A DNA stretch of 64,000 nt from Arenibacter sp. ARW7G5Y1 (GTDB lineage: Bacteria > Bacteroidota > Bacteroidia > Flavobacteriales > Flavobacteriaceae): NCBI RefSeq assembly GCF_003201775.1, contig NZ_QJJZ01000012.1:85395-149394 (forward strand). The letters are read 5' to 3'. Each line of letters begins with the position of its first letter. Positions within the stretch are counted from its first letter, which is position 1. The position numbers and the translations under genes are program-made. Positions 9,644 through 19,564 of the stretch are shown in pieces. The notes beneath the pieces were generated by a model that worked only from the letters and a program-made list of their open reading frames with translations, searched no databases and was not told where the DNA came from.

Positions 9644-11221
9644 TTAATTTGTCTCCAAAGCAACAGTGTCCTTATACTGCTCCCGTAGCCCCTCCAATTT
9701 GGCATGAAGCTCCTTGGTTATATCAGCATACCCTTCTTCTCCGTACAAATTGCGCATCTCGGTGGGATCCTCCTTTAGATCATATAGCTCCCATTGATCT
9801 ATATTATTATAAAAGTGAATCAACTTATACCTATCTGTCCTCACCCCGTAATGTCTTTTCACGGAATGCGGGCCAGGGTATTCGTAATAGTGATAGTACA
9901 ATGCTTCCCTCCATTTGGGCACCACCTTACCTTCCAAAATTGGCAACATAGATTCCCCTTGCATTTCCTCTGGCACTTCCACTCCTGCCAATTCTAAAAA
10001 TGTAGGTGCATAATCTATATTTTGCACCAATTGATCTACTGTTCCCTTTTTAAACCTAGATGGCAATTTCATCAACAAAGGGGTGCGAAAAGACTCCTCG
10101 TACATAAATCTTTTGTCGAACCAGCCGTGCTCCCCCAAATAAAACCCTTGATCGGAAGTATAAACTACCAAGGTGTTCTCTGCCAAACCATTTTCTTCCA
10201 AATAATCCAAAATCTCACCAACACTGTCGTCGACAGAAGCAATACATCTTAGATAATCTTCAAGATATCTTTGATACCTCCATTCCATCAATTCCTTTCC
10301 ACTGAGGTTGGCTTGTTTAAAATATTCAATCTCCTTATCATATGCCTTATCCCAGGCCGCACGCTGTTCCGGGTTCATACGATTGATCTGAACTTCAAAA
10401 TATTTACGCAGTGGTCCGTCTATTTCTCCTTCCTTATCATACATTTTAAGATCGTTTACAGGACAGAAGTCCTTTATGTGCATCTTCTGGCTTGCTGCGG
10501 CCGTCCTATTATCATAATCGTCGTAAAAATTATCGGGAAGGGGAAACTTAACATCGTTGTATTTCTCCAAATAAGTAGTATCTGGCATCCAACATCTATG
10601 CGGAGCTTTATGATGCATCAACATTGCAAAGGGCTTTTCCTGATCCCTATTTTTTAACCAATCCAGACTAAACTTGGTAATAAGTCTGGTTACATAGCCT
10701 TCTACCCTGGATTTTTTACCCATTTCATTAAAATCCGGGTTATAATAATCCCCCTGTCCTGGTAAAATATTCCAATAATCGAATCCCGTAGGATCACTTC
10801 CCAAATGCCATTTTCCGATCATAGCGGTCTGATAACCCTCCCCTTGCAACAGCTTGGGAAATGTCATCTGACTTCCATCAAATTTTTGGCTATTGATCTG
10901 CTGTCCGTTTAAATGCGAAAATTTACCGGTAAGCATAACCGCCCTACTCGGGGAACATATGGAATTGGTCACAAAACTCCTGGTGAACATCACACCTTCG
11001 TTCGCAATCCTATCAATATTGGGAGTTTCATTTAATCCTCCGTTATAAGCACTCATGGCCTGATAGCCATGATCATCTGTCATAATGTAAATAATATTCG
11101 GCTTTTTATTCGCTACGGTTACCTTTTCATCCTTACAGGAAGACAGACCGACAATCACAATCAATCCAATAAGAATTAAACAAATATGAAATAAGGCAAA
11201 AGGTGTTTTTTTGTTGGACAT
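9644..11221 (-). CDS. S1-family sulfatase lipoprotein (CSPSR)
   Basis: A 525-residue sulfatase with lipobox LSSC (Cys about residue 29), so probably membrane-anchored. The metal-site segment MTDDHGYQA (about 47-55) and formylglycine motif CSPSR (89-93) are present, followed by GKWHLGSDP (about 141-149) and the second metal segment YTSDQGFYLGEHGW (about 354-367). The DQGFYLGEHGW form is typical of a large S1 group that acts on marine polysaccharides. It lies 50 bp downstream of the M64 peptidase gene and 55 bp upstream of the esterase gene, so the three probably form one transcript. Desulfation and deacetylation by neighbouring products would fit a heavily decorated substrate. The precise sulfate position is unknown. 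Confidence 0.93.
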   Translation of the reverse strand: MSNKKTPFALFHICLILIGLIVIVGLSSCKDEKVTVANKKPNIIYIMTDDHGYQAMSAYNGGLNETPNIDRIANEGVMFTRSFVTNSICSPSRAVMLTGKFSHLNGQQINSQKFDGSQMTFPKLLQGEGYQTAMIGKWHLGSDPTGFDYWNILPGQGDYYNPDFNEMGKKSRVEGYVTRLITKFSLDWLKNRDQEKPFAMLMHHKAPHRCWMPDTTYLEKYNDVKFPLPDNFYDDYDNRTAAASQKMHIKDFCPVNDLKMYDKEGEIDGPLRKYFEVQINRMNPEQRAAWDKAYDKEIEYFKQANLSGKELMEWRYQRYLEDYLRCIASVDDSVGEILDYLEENGLAENTLVVYTSDQGFYLGEHGWFDKRFMYEESFRTPLLMKLPSRFKKGTVDQLVQNIDYAPTFLELAGVEVPEEMQGESMLPILEGKVVPKWREALYYHYYEYPGPHSVKRHYGVRTDRYKLIHFYNNIDQWELYDLKEDPTEMRNLYGEEGYADITKELHAKLEGLREQYKDTVALETN

Positions 11222-11271
11222 TTAAAAAATTTAAGTGTTATATAAATTGCTACGTAATTATTGACAAGTTG

Positions 11272-14200
11272 TTAAAATTCCACATCCACAGTGGAAAACC
11301 ATTTCCTTCTCAGGTATTCCTCCACGCCCTTTCTTTCCCATTCCTGCAGTTCCCTATCTATAAAAATCATTTCTGCTATGGAGCCCTCCCAAAGTCCTTC
11401 CGTTCTTGAAAGGCCAGAATCCGATTTGGATTCCAATTGCACAATAAGAATGGAAAAATCCATTGGATTTGGCGTATTAAAGGGGTCTATCTGCTTACCG
11501 TTCAAGTAAACCTTTCCATTTTTGGTCTTTGGATCTATATTGTCCTTATCAAAAATAGATTTCACGGGGTTCTTGCTTTTTCCCAACAAACCATTAGCCC
11601 CCCTAAAGAGACTTGTTCCCGGAAAGGACATACTACTTTCCTTATACACCATTATAATGGTTTGATAATCCTTAACCTCCTTTTGCATGAAGGACACCCA
11701 CACATGATCAAAGGCGGCCACACCTTTTCCACTTAATTGATTTGGTTCGTATTTCATGAACAACTCATTGGAGTTTCTTCTAGTAGACCTATCCTTCCAA
11801 TTTGGAACGGGGCCACGTGGTGTAACAAAATTATCCTCTTTCCCATTGCCATCAATATCGCTGGCATCGAACCACATTTTAATACTTTCGTACCCCAACT
11901 CCGATGGGTCAATGGCAATAGGTCTTTTCTCGGCCAAATTACCCACTGCAAAACCGACCCTATTACGGCTCTCTGCACGGGAAAGAATATTTTGTGCAGC
12001 CACATAATAATTACCCACCGCACTTGGAACAAAGGAAGTACCTATAGCCAAAGGGCTTTCATAGGTTTCACCTTTTTTACCGGTGGCGTCCTTAGAGTAC
12101 CATTTGTAAGTATATCCCGAAAGAGGATCCACTACTGCCACGGCCCCGTCCTTATTCTCCAATTCTATTTTACCTATTTCAAAAGGATATACTTCGGGCA
12201 CGGTTACGGTCCCCTGAACAGTATTTTCATTGCTATCGGTAACCACATAGCCATGCTCACCAGGAGCAAGATTGATTCTTTCCCGCTGTACCTTGGATTT
12301 GGACCTAACACTTGAGGGCACCCTTAAGTAATCGATATTGGGAATTGATTGCCCATTGGAAATAATTGCCACCTTATTTACGCCTTCCTTGAGGTACACC
12401 TTTAAAGTAGCCACATCCCATCCTGTGTACAATGGTCTTGTCTGGTTAAAGTGGATGGTTTTGTCTTCTGTTTTCCCATTGATGGAAATCAGGGCATCCG
12501 ATCCCTTCATATCAATACCACCATAGACTACGTCAATAGGATAAAAACCACTATTGGCCACCTCTACATCCCATGAAACAAATCCCTCACCACCTTTACA
12601 ATCCAGATATGAATTGTCACTCGCACTAAAAAGTTTTTTTATTTCGAAATCAGGAAGTTGAATGTCGGCATTCCCAGGCTCATAAATTAAATTATTCCCA
12701 TATTCATATTCCGCATTCAACCATTGTACGGAATAAGGAGGCTGACCTCCACTAAAACTCAAAACTACAGATCCATTATCCCTATCAACTTCAGCAGCTT
12801 TTATATCGGCATCAACAACAATTATGGAATTGTTTTTTTTGCTTTTCTTGGATTTTTTACTGGATTTTGTATTCCCCAATCCACTTTCATAAATGGAAAA
12901 ACGGGTTTTTTGAGTCCTGTATTGGCTATCGGTTACAACTACATCATAAATTCCCACCCCTACATCTTTCAAAGTGTCCGCAGTGCTTCCCGTAGACCAT
13001 TGATAAATATAAGGCGGCATTCCTCCCGAAATCCCAGGCACAAGGGTAAACAAACAAGATTTTTTGTTTCCCTGCACAGTGCCTGAATTGACCAGTAATG
13101 GCGAGGCCTGCGAAGTTGGGGCCGTATTTGAGACATTCCATTTTACCTCAACCTTAGGGAATTGCGCAAAAGGTGGATCGGGCCTAATATTTGGCGTTTC
13201 ATCCGTAATGGAACAGATTAGCTCATATTCTGCAATATCGCCAAATTCAACTTCAAGTTCATCAACACCAGTTGCGATCATCTTACCATTTAGAAACCAT
13301 CTTACCACCTGGGTATTGGGTTCAGGAACAATATGATCTACTGCGAAACGAATCTTTTTACTTCCATTTATTTCAATCGATTTATTTTCTGGGGCACTGC
13401 TTTTTATAATATCAACCAGGTCATAAACCCTCATGGAAACCCTTTGGTTGCACACTGGGCACATTTCTTCCGTATTATCAAACACCCCGGCTCCCATTAT
13501 ACAGCCCTGGGCGGTAGATCTATAATAATCGACCAAGTGGTACTGATTTCCTTCAAAGGCCCCTATTTTATCAAGATATTCCGCCTCATATGGCGTTGGT
13601 AACGGTGTGGTAGGCTCAATCCATTTCCTCCATTTGATCTTATCCCTTTCATATTCCAGATCGGCGGAATATGTAGGAAAAGCACTGGTACCTGTTGCGG
13701 CCGTAGTATATTCATCCCCTATACTCATACAGGTATGGGAAATTTCATGCAACATTTTCCCAATACCGTTTCCTGCTATTACCGCGTTGCCCACCCTCTT
13801 CTCAAGATTTCGGGCTGCACCGCCCCCACCATTTTCCCTATTGGGCATTATAAGAAAGGTTACCCAACCCCTGTGTTCGTTCGCCCATGGCAAGAACAAC
13901 CTGTCACGAATGGCATCCATCGCCTCCAGATCAATTCCCTTTTTCCATTCGGGAGTATCGGGCATCCAAAGGCCATAAACATTAAAAAAATCCTTGTAGT
14001 GGGAATAGGCCGTTTGAGCCCTTTCGTCCCCATAAGTAAGTGCAGCAACCAAAGACTCCTCTATATCCTTTACAAATTCACCCCTCATATCAGGTGAATT
14101 ATAAGGTTCCTCATTCCTAGAAGTCCACTGGTTTACTATAACAATATTAATCCGATTATCCTTATCGCCAGTTATTTGAATAGGGATCAATTCCGACTTT

Positions 14201-14319
14201 TCTATAAACGCGTCAATTTGTGACTCGGTCCATTTTCCATTGGCCACCTCCCCCTTCTGGGAAAAACCCTGAAGAAAGGATAAAAAGGCAAAACAAACCA
14301 ACGCATATAAATTTTTCAT
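11272..14319 (-). CDS. Multidomain M64-type metallopeptidase with CBM-like and LamG-like modules
   Basis: About 1015 residues from the ATG at 14319. A TTG three codons upstream is also in frame but less likely. A signal peptide (about 1-21) precedes an IgA-peptidase M64-type catalytic domain. The zinc site HEISH (about 191-195) continues as TCMSIGDEY, the HExxH plus downstream GDEY layout of the family. A Cys pair (CPVC) follows near the end of that domain. Downstream are a SprB/PKD-like Ig region (about 395-480, ending GIYDVVVTDS), a Lys/Ser-rich linker (KSSKKSKKSKK), a CBM6/35-like beta-sandwich (about 555-665, with YLDCKGGEGFVSWDVEV) and a concanavalin/LamG-like domain (about 780-1010). 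Substrate binding by the sandwich modules is inferred. A peptidase at the head of a sulfatase/esterase operon is unusual and may target a proteoglycan-like cell wall. Confidence 0.8.
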   Translation of the reverse strand: MKNLYALVCFAFLSFLQGFSQKGEVANGKWTESQIDAFIEKSELIPIQITGDKDNRINIVIVNQWTSRNEEPYNSPDMRGEFVKDIEESLVAALTYGDERAQTAYSHYKDFFNVYGLWMPDTPEWKKGIDLEAMDAIRDRLFLPWANEHRGWVTFLIMPNRENGGGGAARNLEKRVGNAVIAGNGIGKMLHEISHTCMSIGDEYTTAATGTSAFPTYSADLEYERDKIKWRKWIEPTTPLPTPYEAEYLDKIGAFEGNQYHLVDYYRSTAQGCIMGAGVFDNTEEMCPVCNQRVSMRVYDLVDIIKSSAPENKSIEINGSKKIRFAVDHIVPEPNTQVVRWFLNGKMIATGVDELEVEFGDIAEYELICSITDETPNIRPDPPFAQFPKVEVKWNVSNTAPTSQASPLLVNSGTVQGNKKSCLFTLVPGISGGMPPYIYQWSTGSTADTLKDVGVGIYDVVVTDSQYRTQKTRFSIYESGLGNTKSSKKSKKSKKNNSIIVVDADIKAAEVDRDNGSVVLSFSGGQPPYSVQWLNAEYEYGNNLIYEPGNADIQLPDFEIKKLFSASDNSYLDCKGGEGFVSWDVEVANSGFYPIDVVYGGIDMKGSDALISINGKTEDKTIHFNQTRPLYTGWDVATLKVYLKEGVNKVAIISNGQSIPNIDYLRVPSSVRSKSKVQRERINLAPGEHGYVVTDSNENTVQGTVTVPEVYPFEIGKIELENKDGAVAVVDPLSGYTYKWYSKDATGKKGETYESPLAIGTSFVPSAVGNYYVAAQNILSRAESRNRVGFAVGNLAEKRPIAIDPSELGYESIKMWFDASDIDGNGKEDNFVTPRGPVPNWKDRSTRRNSNELFMKYEPNQLSGKGVAAFDHVWVSFMQKEVKDYQTIIMVYKESSMSFPGTSLFRGANGLLGKSKNPVKSIFDKDNIDPKTKNGKVYLNGKQIDPFNTPNPMDFSILIVQLESKSDSGLSRTEGLWEGSIAEMIFIDRELQEWERKGVEEYLRRKWFSTVDVEF

Positions 14320-14519
14320 ATCCAGCAAACCTCAAATTTAATTTTCAATCAATATCCTTCCTAAACATTCCCTGGGACCAGTAGAAAAATGACGCTCATA
14401 TAAATCATCAATATTCACAAAAAGTTATTAAACTTACTTTTAATACTAATGTCAAATAATACATCTCACAAAATTAATAGTTGAAATTTGCATTATTGAA
14501 CTAAAAATTAACCTATTTA

Positions 14520-14564
14520 TGTACTATTTAAACTAAAAAATACAAATAACAGATAAATAGTACA
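14520..14564. promoter_or_regulatory. Inverted repeat upstream of M64 gene, possible operator
   Basis: TGTACTATTTA (14520-14530) and its exact reverse complement TAAATAGTACA (14554-14564) are separated by 23 bp, so the half-site centres are 34 bp apart, close to three helical turns. A TAnnTTTG box lies about 43 bp away on the gene side (14469-14476). The arrangement fits a dimeric regulator, but the region is AT-rich and no protein is known to bind it. Confidence 0.4.
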
Positions 14565-14857
14565 ATTATGAGCCACAAAAATAAAGAACTGAACCAGATG
14601 TTCCTATTATAAAAACATAATAATATGGATGAAATTCACGCTAAAAGCAGAATTAAGAATATATTATTATATAATCTTTAAAAAGTTTTAACACCAGGGA
14701 GGGTTTTCCCGCCCGTAGAACGGAATTGGCGTTCCAACTATACACTAGGGAGATGTTTCATAAACATTGATCATTTTATTTCCTTTTTGACACCCAAGCA
14801 AGAGGCATCAAATGTCTGTAGGTTGCCCACATTAGAACCCAAGGGTCATATGTAACC

Positions 14858-14893
14858 AAAAAAAATCCCGGACAACCTAAATTGTCGGAATTT
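14858..14893 (-). terminator. Intrinsic terminator after the sulfatase at 14955
   Basis: On the minus strand CCGACAA, a six-base loop and TTGTCCGG form a stem of about seven pairs with one bulged base, followed directly by a run of eight T. It lies about 65 nt after the sulfatase stop codon and closes the ROK/sulfatase/sulfatase unit. Confidence 0.7.
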
Positions 14894-14954
14894 TAATTTT
14901 TTGAACCAAATAACAAAAATATTGGAATTATATCGAATGGACTTTATCCGCTCT

Positions 14955-16358
14955 TTAATCCACTTTACGCTGTTTCATCAATTTAGCTACAGCGGAATCA
15001 CATTTCTTGGAGTAGAGCCTTACCATGTCTTTATACTTATCCTCATAGGCCAAATTGTTCACCTCATTTACATCCTCTTTAAGATTATAGAGCTCAATAA
15101 ATTCAGGGTTGGCCTCATACCTAATAAACTTCCAGGTATCATCTCTAAAACATTCCGTCTTGGGCAACAAGGTCTCCCCTTCCCTTTGATGCTCAAAAAA
15201 GGCCGAGGTTCGCCAATTTTCAGAATCGCCATCGTAAAAAGCCCTAAGACTTTCTCCCTGATATGTTTTTGGGATTTCCACGCCTGCCAAATCCAAGAGG
15301 GTTGGAGCGATATCCAAATTCAAGACCATCTCCTCAAACGTTTTCCCCCTTTCGGATTCTGCCTGCCTTGGGTCGTAGATCATAAGAGGTACGCGAAGCG
15401 ACTGTTCGTGCATCAACCACTTTCCCGCAAAGCCACGTTCACCCAAATAGTAACCGTTATCGCCCATAAAGACTATAACAGTATTATCGGCCAAACCTTC
15501 CTCTTCCAGCGCGGCCCTTATCCTACCTATTACACTATCTACCGTACTGATCATCCTGTAATAGCCCTTGACCATTTTCTGAAACTTCTCAGGGGTATCA
15601 TAGCGCCAATACCATCTCTTGCGATTCATGGAATGTTTCATAAATTCTGGTAAGGCCTCAAAAAAAGCAGGGTCTGCAGTTCCAGGGGTAGGAATTTCAT
15701 TGTTTGCATATAAACTATCGGAATATTTCGGCCAGAAATATTGTTCTTCCGCACCGTCATCGGCATGTGGCGACCAAAAGGACAAGGAAAGACAAAAAGG
15801 AGTATCCTTATCACTTTTAATAAAATCGATTGCGTGATCACCGTTGATATCAGCCAGATGCTTCTCCTTCCCATCTACCATTTTCAGATATGGCCAAAAA
15901 GTCTTAATACTAGTATCAAAAATAGAATCCTCTATACCTTCGTTGACCTTTACACCAAACTTACCTATAAGACCGGTTCTATAACCCGCTTTTTTAAGTA
16001 GATAAGGGTAACTATCAAACATATAGGCATTGTTCAATTTGGGTTTTCCAAAATTAAAATCATGGGTTCTTTCGTATAGTCCCGTAAGAATGGTGGCTCT
16101 GCTTGCTGCACATATTGGCGTGGTTACAAAGGCATTTTTAAAATAGAGTCCCTCACTGGCCAAATTATCCATATTGGGGGTCTTTATTATTGGATTCCCA
16201 GCAAACCCAAGCGCATCCCACCGTTGATCATCGGTAAGAATAAAAATAATATTTGGCCTTTTCTTTGCAATTATTGCCTGTTTCTGTTCCCCCTCTTTAC
16301 AGGATGATACAAGCACCAATAATAGAACTACAGAAACAACAGTTATAAATTTTCCCAT
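14955..16358 (-). CDS. S1-family sulfatase lipoprotein (CAASR)
   Basis: A 467-residue sulfatase with lipobox VSSC (Cys about 20). The formylglycine motif is CAASR at 83-87, the Ala variant of C-x-P/A-x-R. The metal-site segment is LTDDQRWDA (about 41-49), and the second metal segment FMGDNGYYLGERG (about 296-308) is followed by GKW. The N-terminal part ([27 protein letters not shown]) is clearly paralogous to the sulfatase domain of the sulfatase-GH78 fusion at 57866-61387. That suggests a related or identical sulfate-ester target, with or without coupled rhamnosidase action. It lies 37 bp after the sulfatase at 16396-18252 and is followed by a terminator. Confidence 0.92.
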   Translation of the reverse strand: MGKFITVVSVVLLLVLVSSCKEGEQKQAIIAKKRPNIIFILTDDQRWDALGFAGNPIIKTPNMDNLASEGLYFKNAFVTTPICAASRATILTGLYERTHDFNFGKPKLNNAYMFDSYPYLLKKAGYRTGLIGKFGVKVNEGIEDSIFDTSIKTFWPYLKMVDGKEKHLADINGDHAIDFIKSDKDTPFCLSLSFWSPHADDGAEEQYFWPKYSDSLYANNEIPTPGTADPAFFEALPEFMKHSMNRKRWYWRYDTPEKFQKMVKGYYRMISTVDSVIGRIRAALEEEGLADNTVIVFMGDNGYYLGERGFAGKWLMHEQSLRVPLMIYDPRQAESERGKTFEEMVLNLDIAPTLLDLAGVEIPKTYQGESLRAFYDGDSENWRTSAFFEHQREGETLLPKTECFRDDTWKFIRYEANPEFIELYNLKEDVNEVNNLAYEDKYKDMVRLYSKKCDSAVAKLMKQRKVD

Positions 16359-16395
16359 CTTACTAAAATAAAACCAATCAACTTAAACAAACATT

Positions 16396-18252
16396 TTAAT
16401 CAAAAAGCACTACTTTCTGCTCATATCCTTTTCTTAAAAGGTCATCTGGAACAGAGGGCACATATTCACTAATCTTTTGGGCGTCCCCAGCCCCCATATA
16501 ATCCACATAGACAAAACCAGCTCCACCTACCTTGTCACTGCCCTTGAATCTAAAAGACGACTGAAAACAGGTAACTCCCGCTTTAAGATCCACCACGAAC
16601 TTGGCAGATGTCATTTTTCCATCCAGTTGCACCGTTTGCTCAATATTACCAACTTTCAAGAAAGCTGTCCCTATGGCATCCTCCATTTCACCCTTGCCGT
16701 TCTCCTTTATTTTTTTGCCCGACTCCTTGGGCCACCTATTCACCTCTACCTCATACCTACCGTCACGAGCCACCTTAACCGTCCATATCTTTTCCCCATT
16801 CCTTGTATGCGCATCATGTGAATAAAGGGTAACCGGATTTTCATGTTCAGACCCTACGTACATTTTTGCATATTCACCAAAACCTACGGAAACATCCTGC
16901 CACCAGTCCTCATACCTTTTATAAAGCTCTTCAACCACCTCGGGGTTTTCTTCCACCACATTGACCCTTTGCCCTCCATCATTCTTAATATTGTACAATT
17001 CCTTTTCTTCCCTGTTTACCAACCTCCAATCTTTGGTAATCACCTGATATTCCTTATCTTTTACAGGATATTCTACACGTTGGTTGTGCACAATTACCGT
17101 TCTATCGTCATCCCACTGATTCAACTTACCGTTTAAAAGTGGCATTAGGCTTCTGCCATCCATCTTTAAACTATCTGCTCCTTTTAAATCACATAACTCT
17201 ATTAGTGTAGGCAACACATCTATGTGTGCCGACAGGGCATCTATGTCTTTTCCGCCTTGTATCCCTCCATTGGGCCATCGAATAAAAAATGGAACTCTAT
17301 GTGCATTCTCATAACCCCATATTTTGGCTCCTCGCATACCGGCAGTATACCCTTCCTCCACATAACCGGTTTCAAAATCCATTTCAACACCTCCAAACCA
17401 CGGACACGGTCCATTATCCGTCATAAAAATGATGATGGTATTTTCCTCCAAGGCCAATTCCTTCACTTTGCGAAATAAGGTTGCAACATCTTCATCTATT
17501 TTTTCCACCATCCCGTAGTATTTTGCCAAACGCTCCGGAACTTTACCCTTAAACGGCTCAACATATTTCTCATCTACATATAATGGGGCATGCGGTAAAT
17601 TGGTAGGGATATAACAAAAAAATGGCTCATCCTTATTTTTCTCAATGTAATCTATGGCCTCATTAAACCAAACCGTATTACAATAACCCTTATATTTTTG
17701 AAATTTACCATTGTGCTTATAGGTATCGTCATAATAGTCATTGCCCCAATAATCCGGGGATTGGCCTATTCCGCCCCCTCCATGTACCACAGCTTCCTGA
17801 AAGCCTCGGTCATTTGGCCTAAAGGGATAATTCTCACCTAGGTGCCATTTTCCAAAGACAGCGGTCTTATACCCATTGTCACTGAATACATCGGCCATGG
17901 TTACCATACCTTCCTTTAACAAAGACCTACCCCCTATAGTATGCCACACCCCCGCCCTGGCAGAATAATTACCCGTGAGCAAGGCAGACCTTGTAGGGGA
18001 ACAGGAAGGGTCTACATGAAAATCGGTAAACCGCACACTTTCATTATAGAATTTATTCAAATTGGGTGTTTTTACATAGGGACTTCCAAGACTTGCCAGA
18101 TCCCCATAACCCTGATCATCTGTCATTATAAGTATAACATTGGGTTTCTTGGGTCCGTCTACTTTTGACACCTTACTTTTAACGGCTTCCTTACAACTAA
18201 ATAGTGCCATAACAAATACAGGCACTAAAAGAATATTTTTTAATTTTCCCAT
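16396..18252 (-). CDS. S1-family arylsulfatase-like lipoprotein (CSPTR)
   Basis: A 618-residue sulfatase, longer than its neighbours. It has lipobox LFSC (Cys about 20), the metal segment MTDDQGYGD (about 43-51), formylglycine motif CSPTR (84-88), GKWHLGENYP (about 137-146) and the second metal segment MTDNGP (about 277-282). The extra 130 or so C-terminal residues (after TLYSHDAHTRNG) look like the beta-sandwich tail found on some arylsulfatase-A-like enzymes. It lies 78 bp downstream of the ROK regulator and 37 bp upstream of the CAASR sulfatase, so the three are probably one operon. The sulfatase assignment is firm. The substrate is inferred only from context. Confidence 0.92.
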   Translation of the reverse strand: MGKLKNILLVPVFVMALFSCKEAVKSKVSKVDGPKKPNVILIMTDDQGYGDLASLGSPYVKTPNLNKFYNESVRFTDFHVDPSCSPTRSALLTGNYSARAGVWHTIGGRSLLKEGMVTMADVFSDNGYKTAVFGKWHLGENYPFRPNDRGFQEAVVHGGGGIGQSPDYWGNDYYDDTYKHNGKFQKYKGYCNTVWFNEAIDYIEKNKDEPFFCYIPTNLPHAPLYVDEKYVEPFKGKVPERLAKYYGMVEKIDEDVATLFRKVKELALEENTIIIFMTDNGPCPWFGGVEMDFETGYVEEGYTAGMRGAKIWGYENAHRVPFFIRWPNGGIQGGKDIDALSAHIDVLPTLIELCDLKGADSLKMDGRSLMPLLNGKLNQWDDDRTVIVHNQRVEYPVKDKEYQVITKDWRLVNREEKELYNIKNDGGQRVNVVEENPEVVEELYKRYEDWWQDVSVGFGEYAKMYVGSEHENPVTLYSHDAHTRNGEKIWTVKVARDGRYEVEVNRWPKESGKKIKENGKGEMEDAIGTAFLKVGNIEQTVQLDGKMTSAKFVVDLKAGVTCFQSSFRFKGSDKVGGAGFVYVDYMGAGDAQKISEYVPSVPDDLLRKGYEQKVVLFD

Positions 18253-18330
18253 TTAATTTTTTTGATTATTTATATTCCTTTGGAAGAATAAGGAGAAAGA
18301 TTGTTTCCATGTATTGGATACACGCCTGTT

Positions 18331-19563
18331 TTAGATCATATTACTCGACAACTCCAAGTTTAAAATTTTATTCAAAACCACGGAAACCGCACCAATTGAA
18401 GTTGCTTGATCCCCAAAGGTGGAAGGCTGAATATTTACCCTTGCATTACCTGCCAACAAATACTTGTCCCTTTTTTGATCAATCAAGTCAAAGAGCAGAT
18501 CCCCGTTTAGTGAAATTCCCCCACCTATGTAAACGGTTTCCGGATTTAATAAATTAGCGATAGTCCCAATTCCCTTGCACAGATACTCGGCCACATCCTC
18601 ATAAATCTTCATAGATGCCGGATCTCCTTTTTTAGCTGCCCTAGCCACTAACTCGGCCGTAATAAGATCTTCATTCCCCATACAAAGTTCCTTCAACATT
18701 TCCGACCTGTTCCCGGCCAAGACCTGCTTGCCCAACGAGGCTATCCTATGACCCGAAGCCAATGCCTCAAGACAACCATACATACCACATTTACACTGAA
18801 CATCACTATCCGTATCTACAGGAATATGCCCAAACTCTCCCGCAAATCCAGAAAACCCTTTTAAAAGATTTCCTTCAACCACAAGCCCTGAAGCAATACC
18901 GTATCCAATATTTATTACTGCAAAATTTTTCTGATTTTCCTTTACTCCCATCTTCAACTCGCCCAATGCCATCAATCGAGTGGAATTATCATAAAAAAAT
19001 GGAAGATCCAAATGTTTGCCCAGCTCTTTCCTTAAATCTATATTCGTCCAACCAAAATCGGGGGAAGATTCAATAATTCCAGTTTCACTATTGACCAAAC
19101 CGGCCACACCAATACCAACTCCCCAGATAGTAGCCTCGGCTTCCTTCCTACTTTGAAGCTTATGAATCAATTTGACCACCTTGTCTACAATACTCGCAAA
19201 ACCCTTTTCCAATTCTGTAGGAACTTGGATCTCGGATACGAAATTTGCATTTAAATCCACCATGCACCCCCTGATATAGGTGGCACCCAAATCTATCCCT
19301 ATGATATAATTATTGTCGTTTTTGAATTTTACGATCAAGGGGGGCCTTCCTCCACTGGAATTGCCCACTCCTAGACTTTCAACCAAACCGTCTACATTTA
19401 TCAATTCATCCACTATACGAGTTATGGATGGAGGAGTCAACCCAGACTCTTTGGCCAGGGCAGAGCGACTAATTTGACTGTTATGCTTAATAAGTTTTAA
19501 AACAACTTTTTTATTGGCAAGATGCAAAGAGGCCGCATCCATTTTTGCATATTCTTTTTTCAT
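18331..19563 (-). CDS. ROK-family transcriptional regulator (NagC/XylR type)
   Basis: A 410-residue ROK protein with an N-terminal winged helix-turn-helix (about residues 15-70, SRSALAKESGLTPPSITRIVDELI). The ATP/sugar-binding ROK fold follows, with GIDLGATYIRG near residue 90. The zinc-binding motif CKCGMYGCLEA (about 255-265) is characteristic of ROK proteins. Such proteins usually repress sugar-use operons until a sugar or sugar phosphate binds. It leads an operon with two sulfatases, so it probably senses a monosaccharide derived from the sulfated glycan and controls those genes. A candidate promoter overlapped by an inverted repeat lies immediately upstream (19565-19591), suggesting autoregulation. 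The ligand is not known. Confidence 0.93.
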   Translation of the reverse strand: MKKEYAKMDAASLHLANKKVVLKLIKHNSQISRSALAKESGLTPPSITRIVDELINVDGLVESLGVGNSSGGRPPLIVKFKNDNNYIIGIDLGATYIRGCMVDLNANFVSEIQVPTELEKGFASIVDKVVKLIHKLQSRKEAEATIWGVGIGVAGLVNSETGIIESSPDFGWTNIDLRKELGKHLDLPFFYDNSTRLMALGELKMGVKENQKNFAVINIGYGIASGLVVEGNLLKGFSGFAGEFGHIPVDTDSDVQCKCGMYGCLEALASGHRIASLGKQVLAGNRSEMLKELCMGNEDLITAELVARAAKKGDPASMKIYEDVAEYLCKGIGTIANLLNPETVYIGGGISLNGDLLFDLIDQKRDKYLLAGNARVNIQPSTFGDQATSIGAVSVVLNKILNLELSSNMI

Positions 19564-19564
19564 T

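Larger units (their letters stand above)
14320..14954. other. Intergenic region upstream of the M64 gene
   Basis: No gene is seen in these roughly 635 bases. They contain a candidate -7 box for the M64 gene on the minus strand (TAATTTTG, plus coordinates 14469-14476), an 11-bp inverted repeat at 14520-14564 and, at the far end, the terminator of the sulfatase ending at 14955. Confidence 0.6.
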
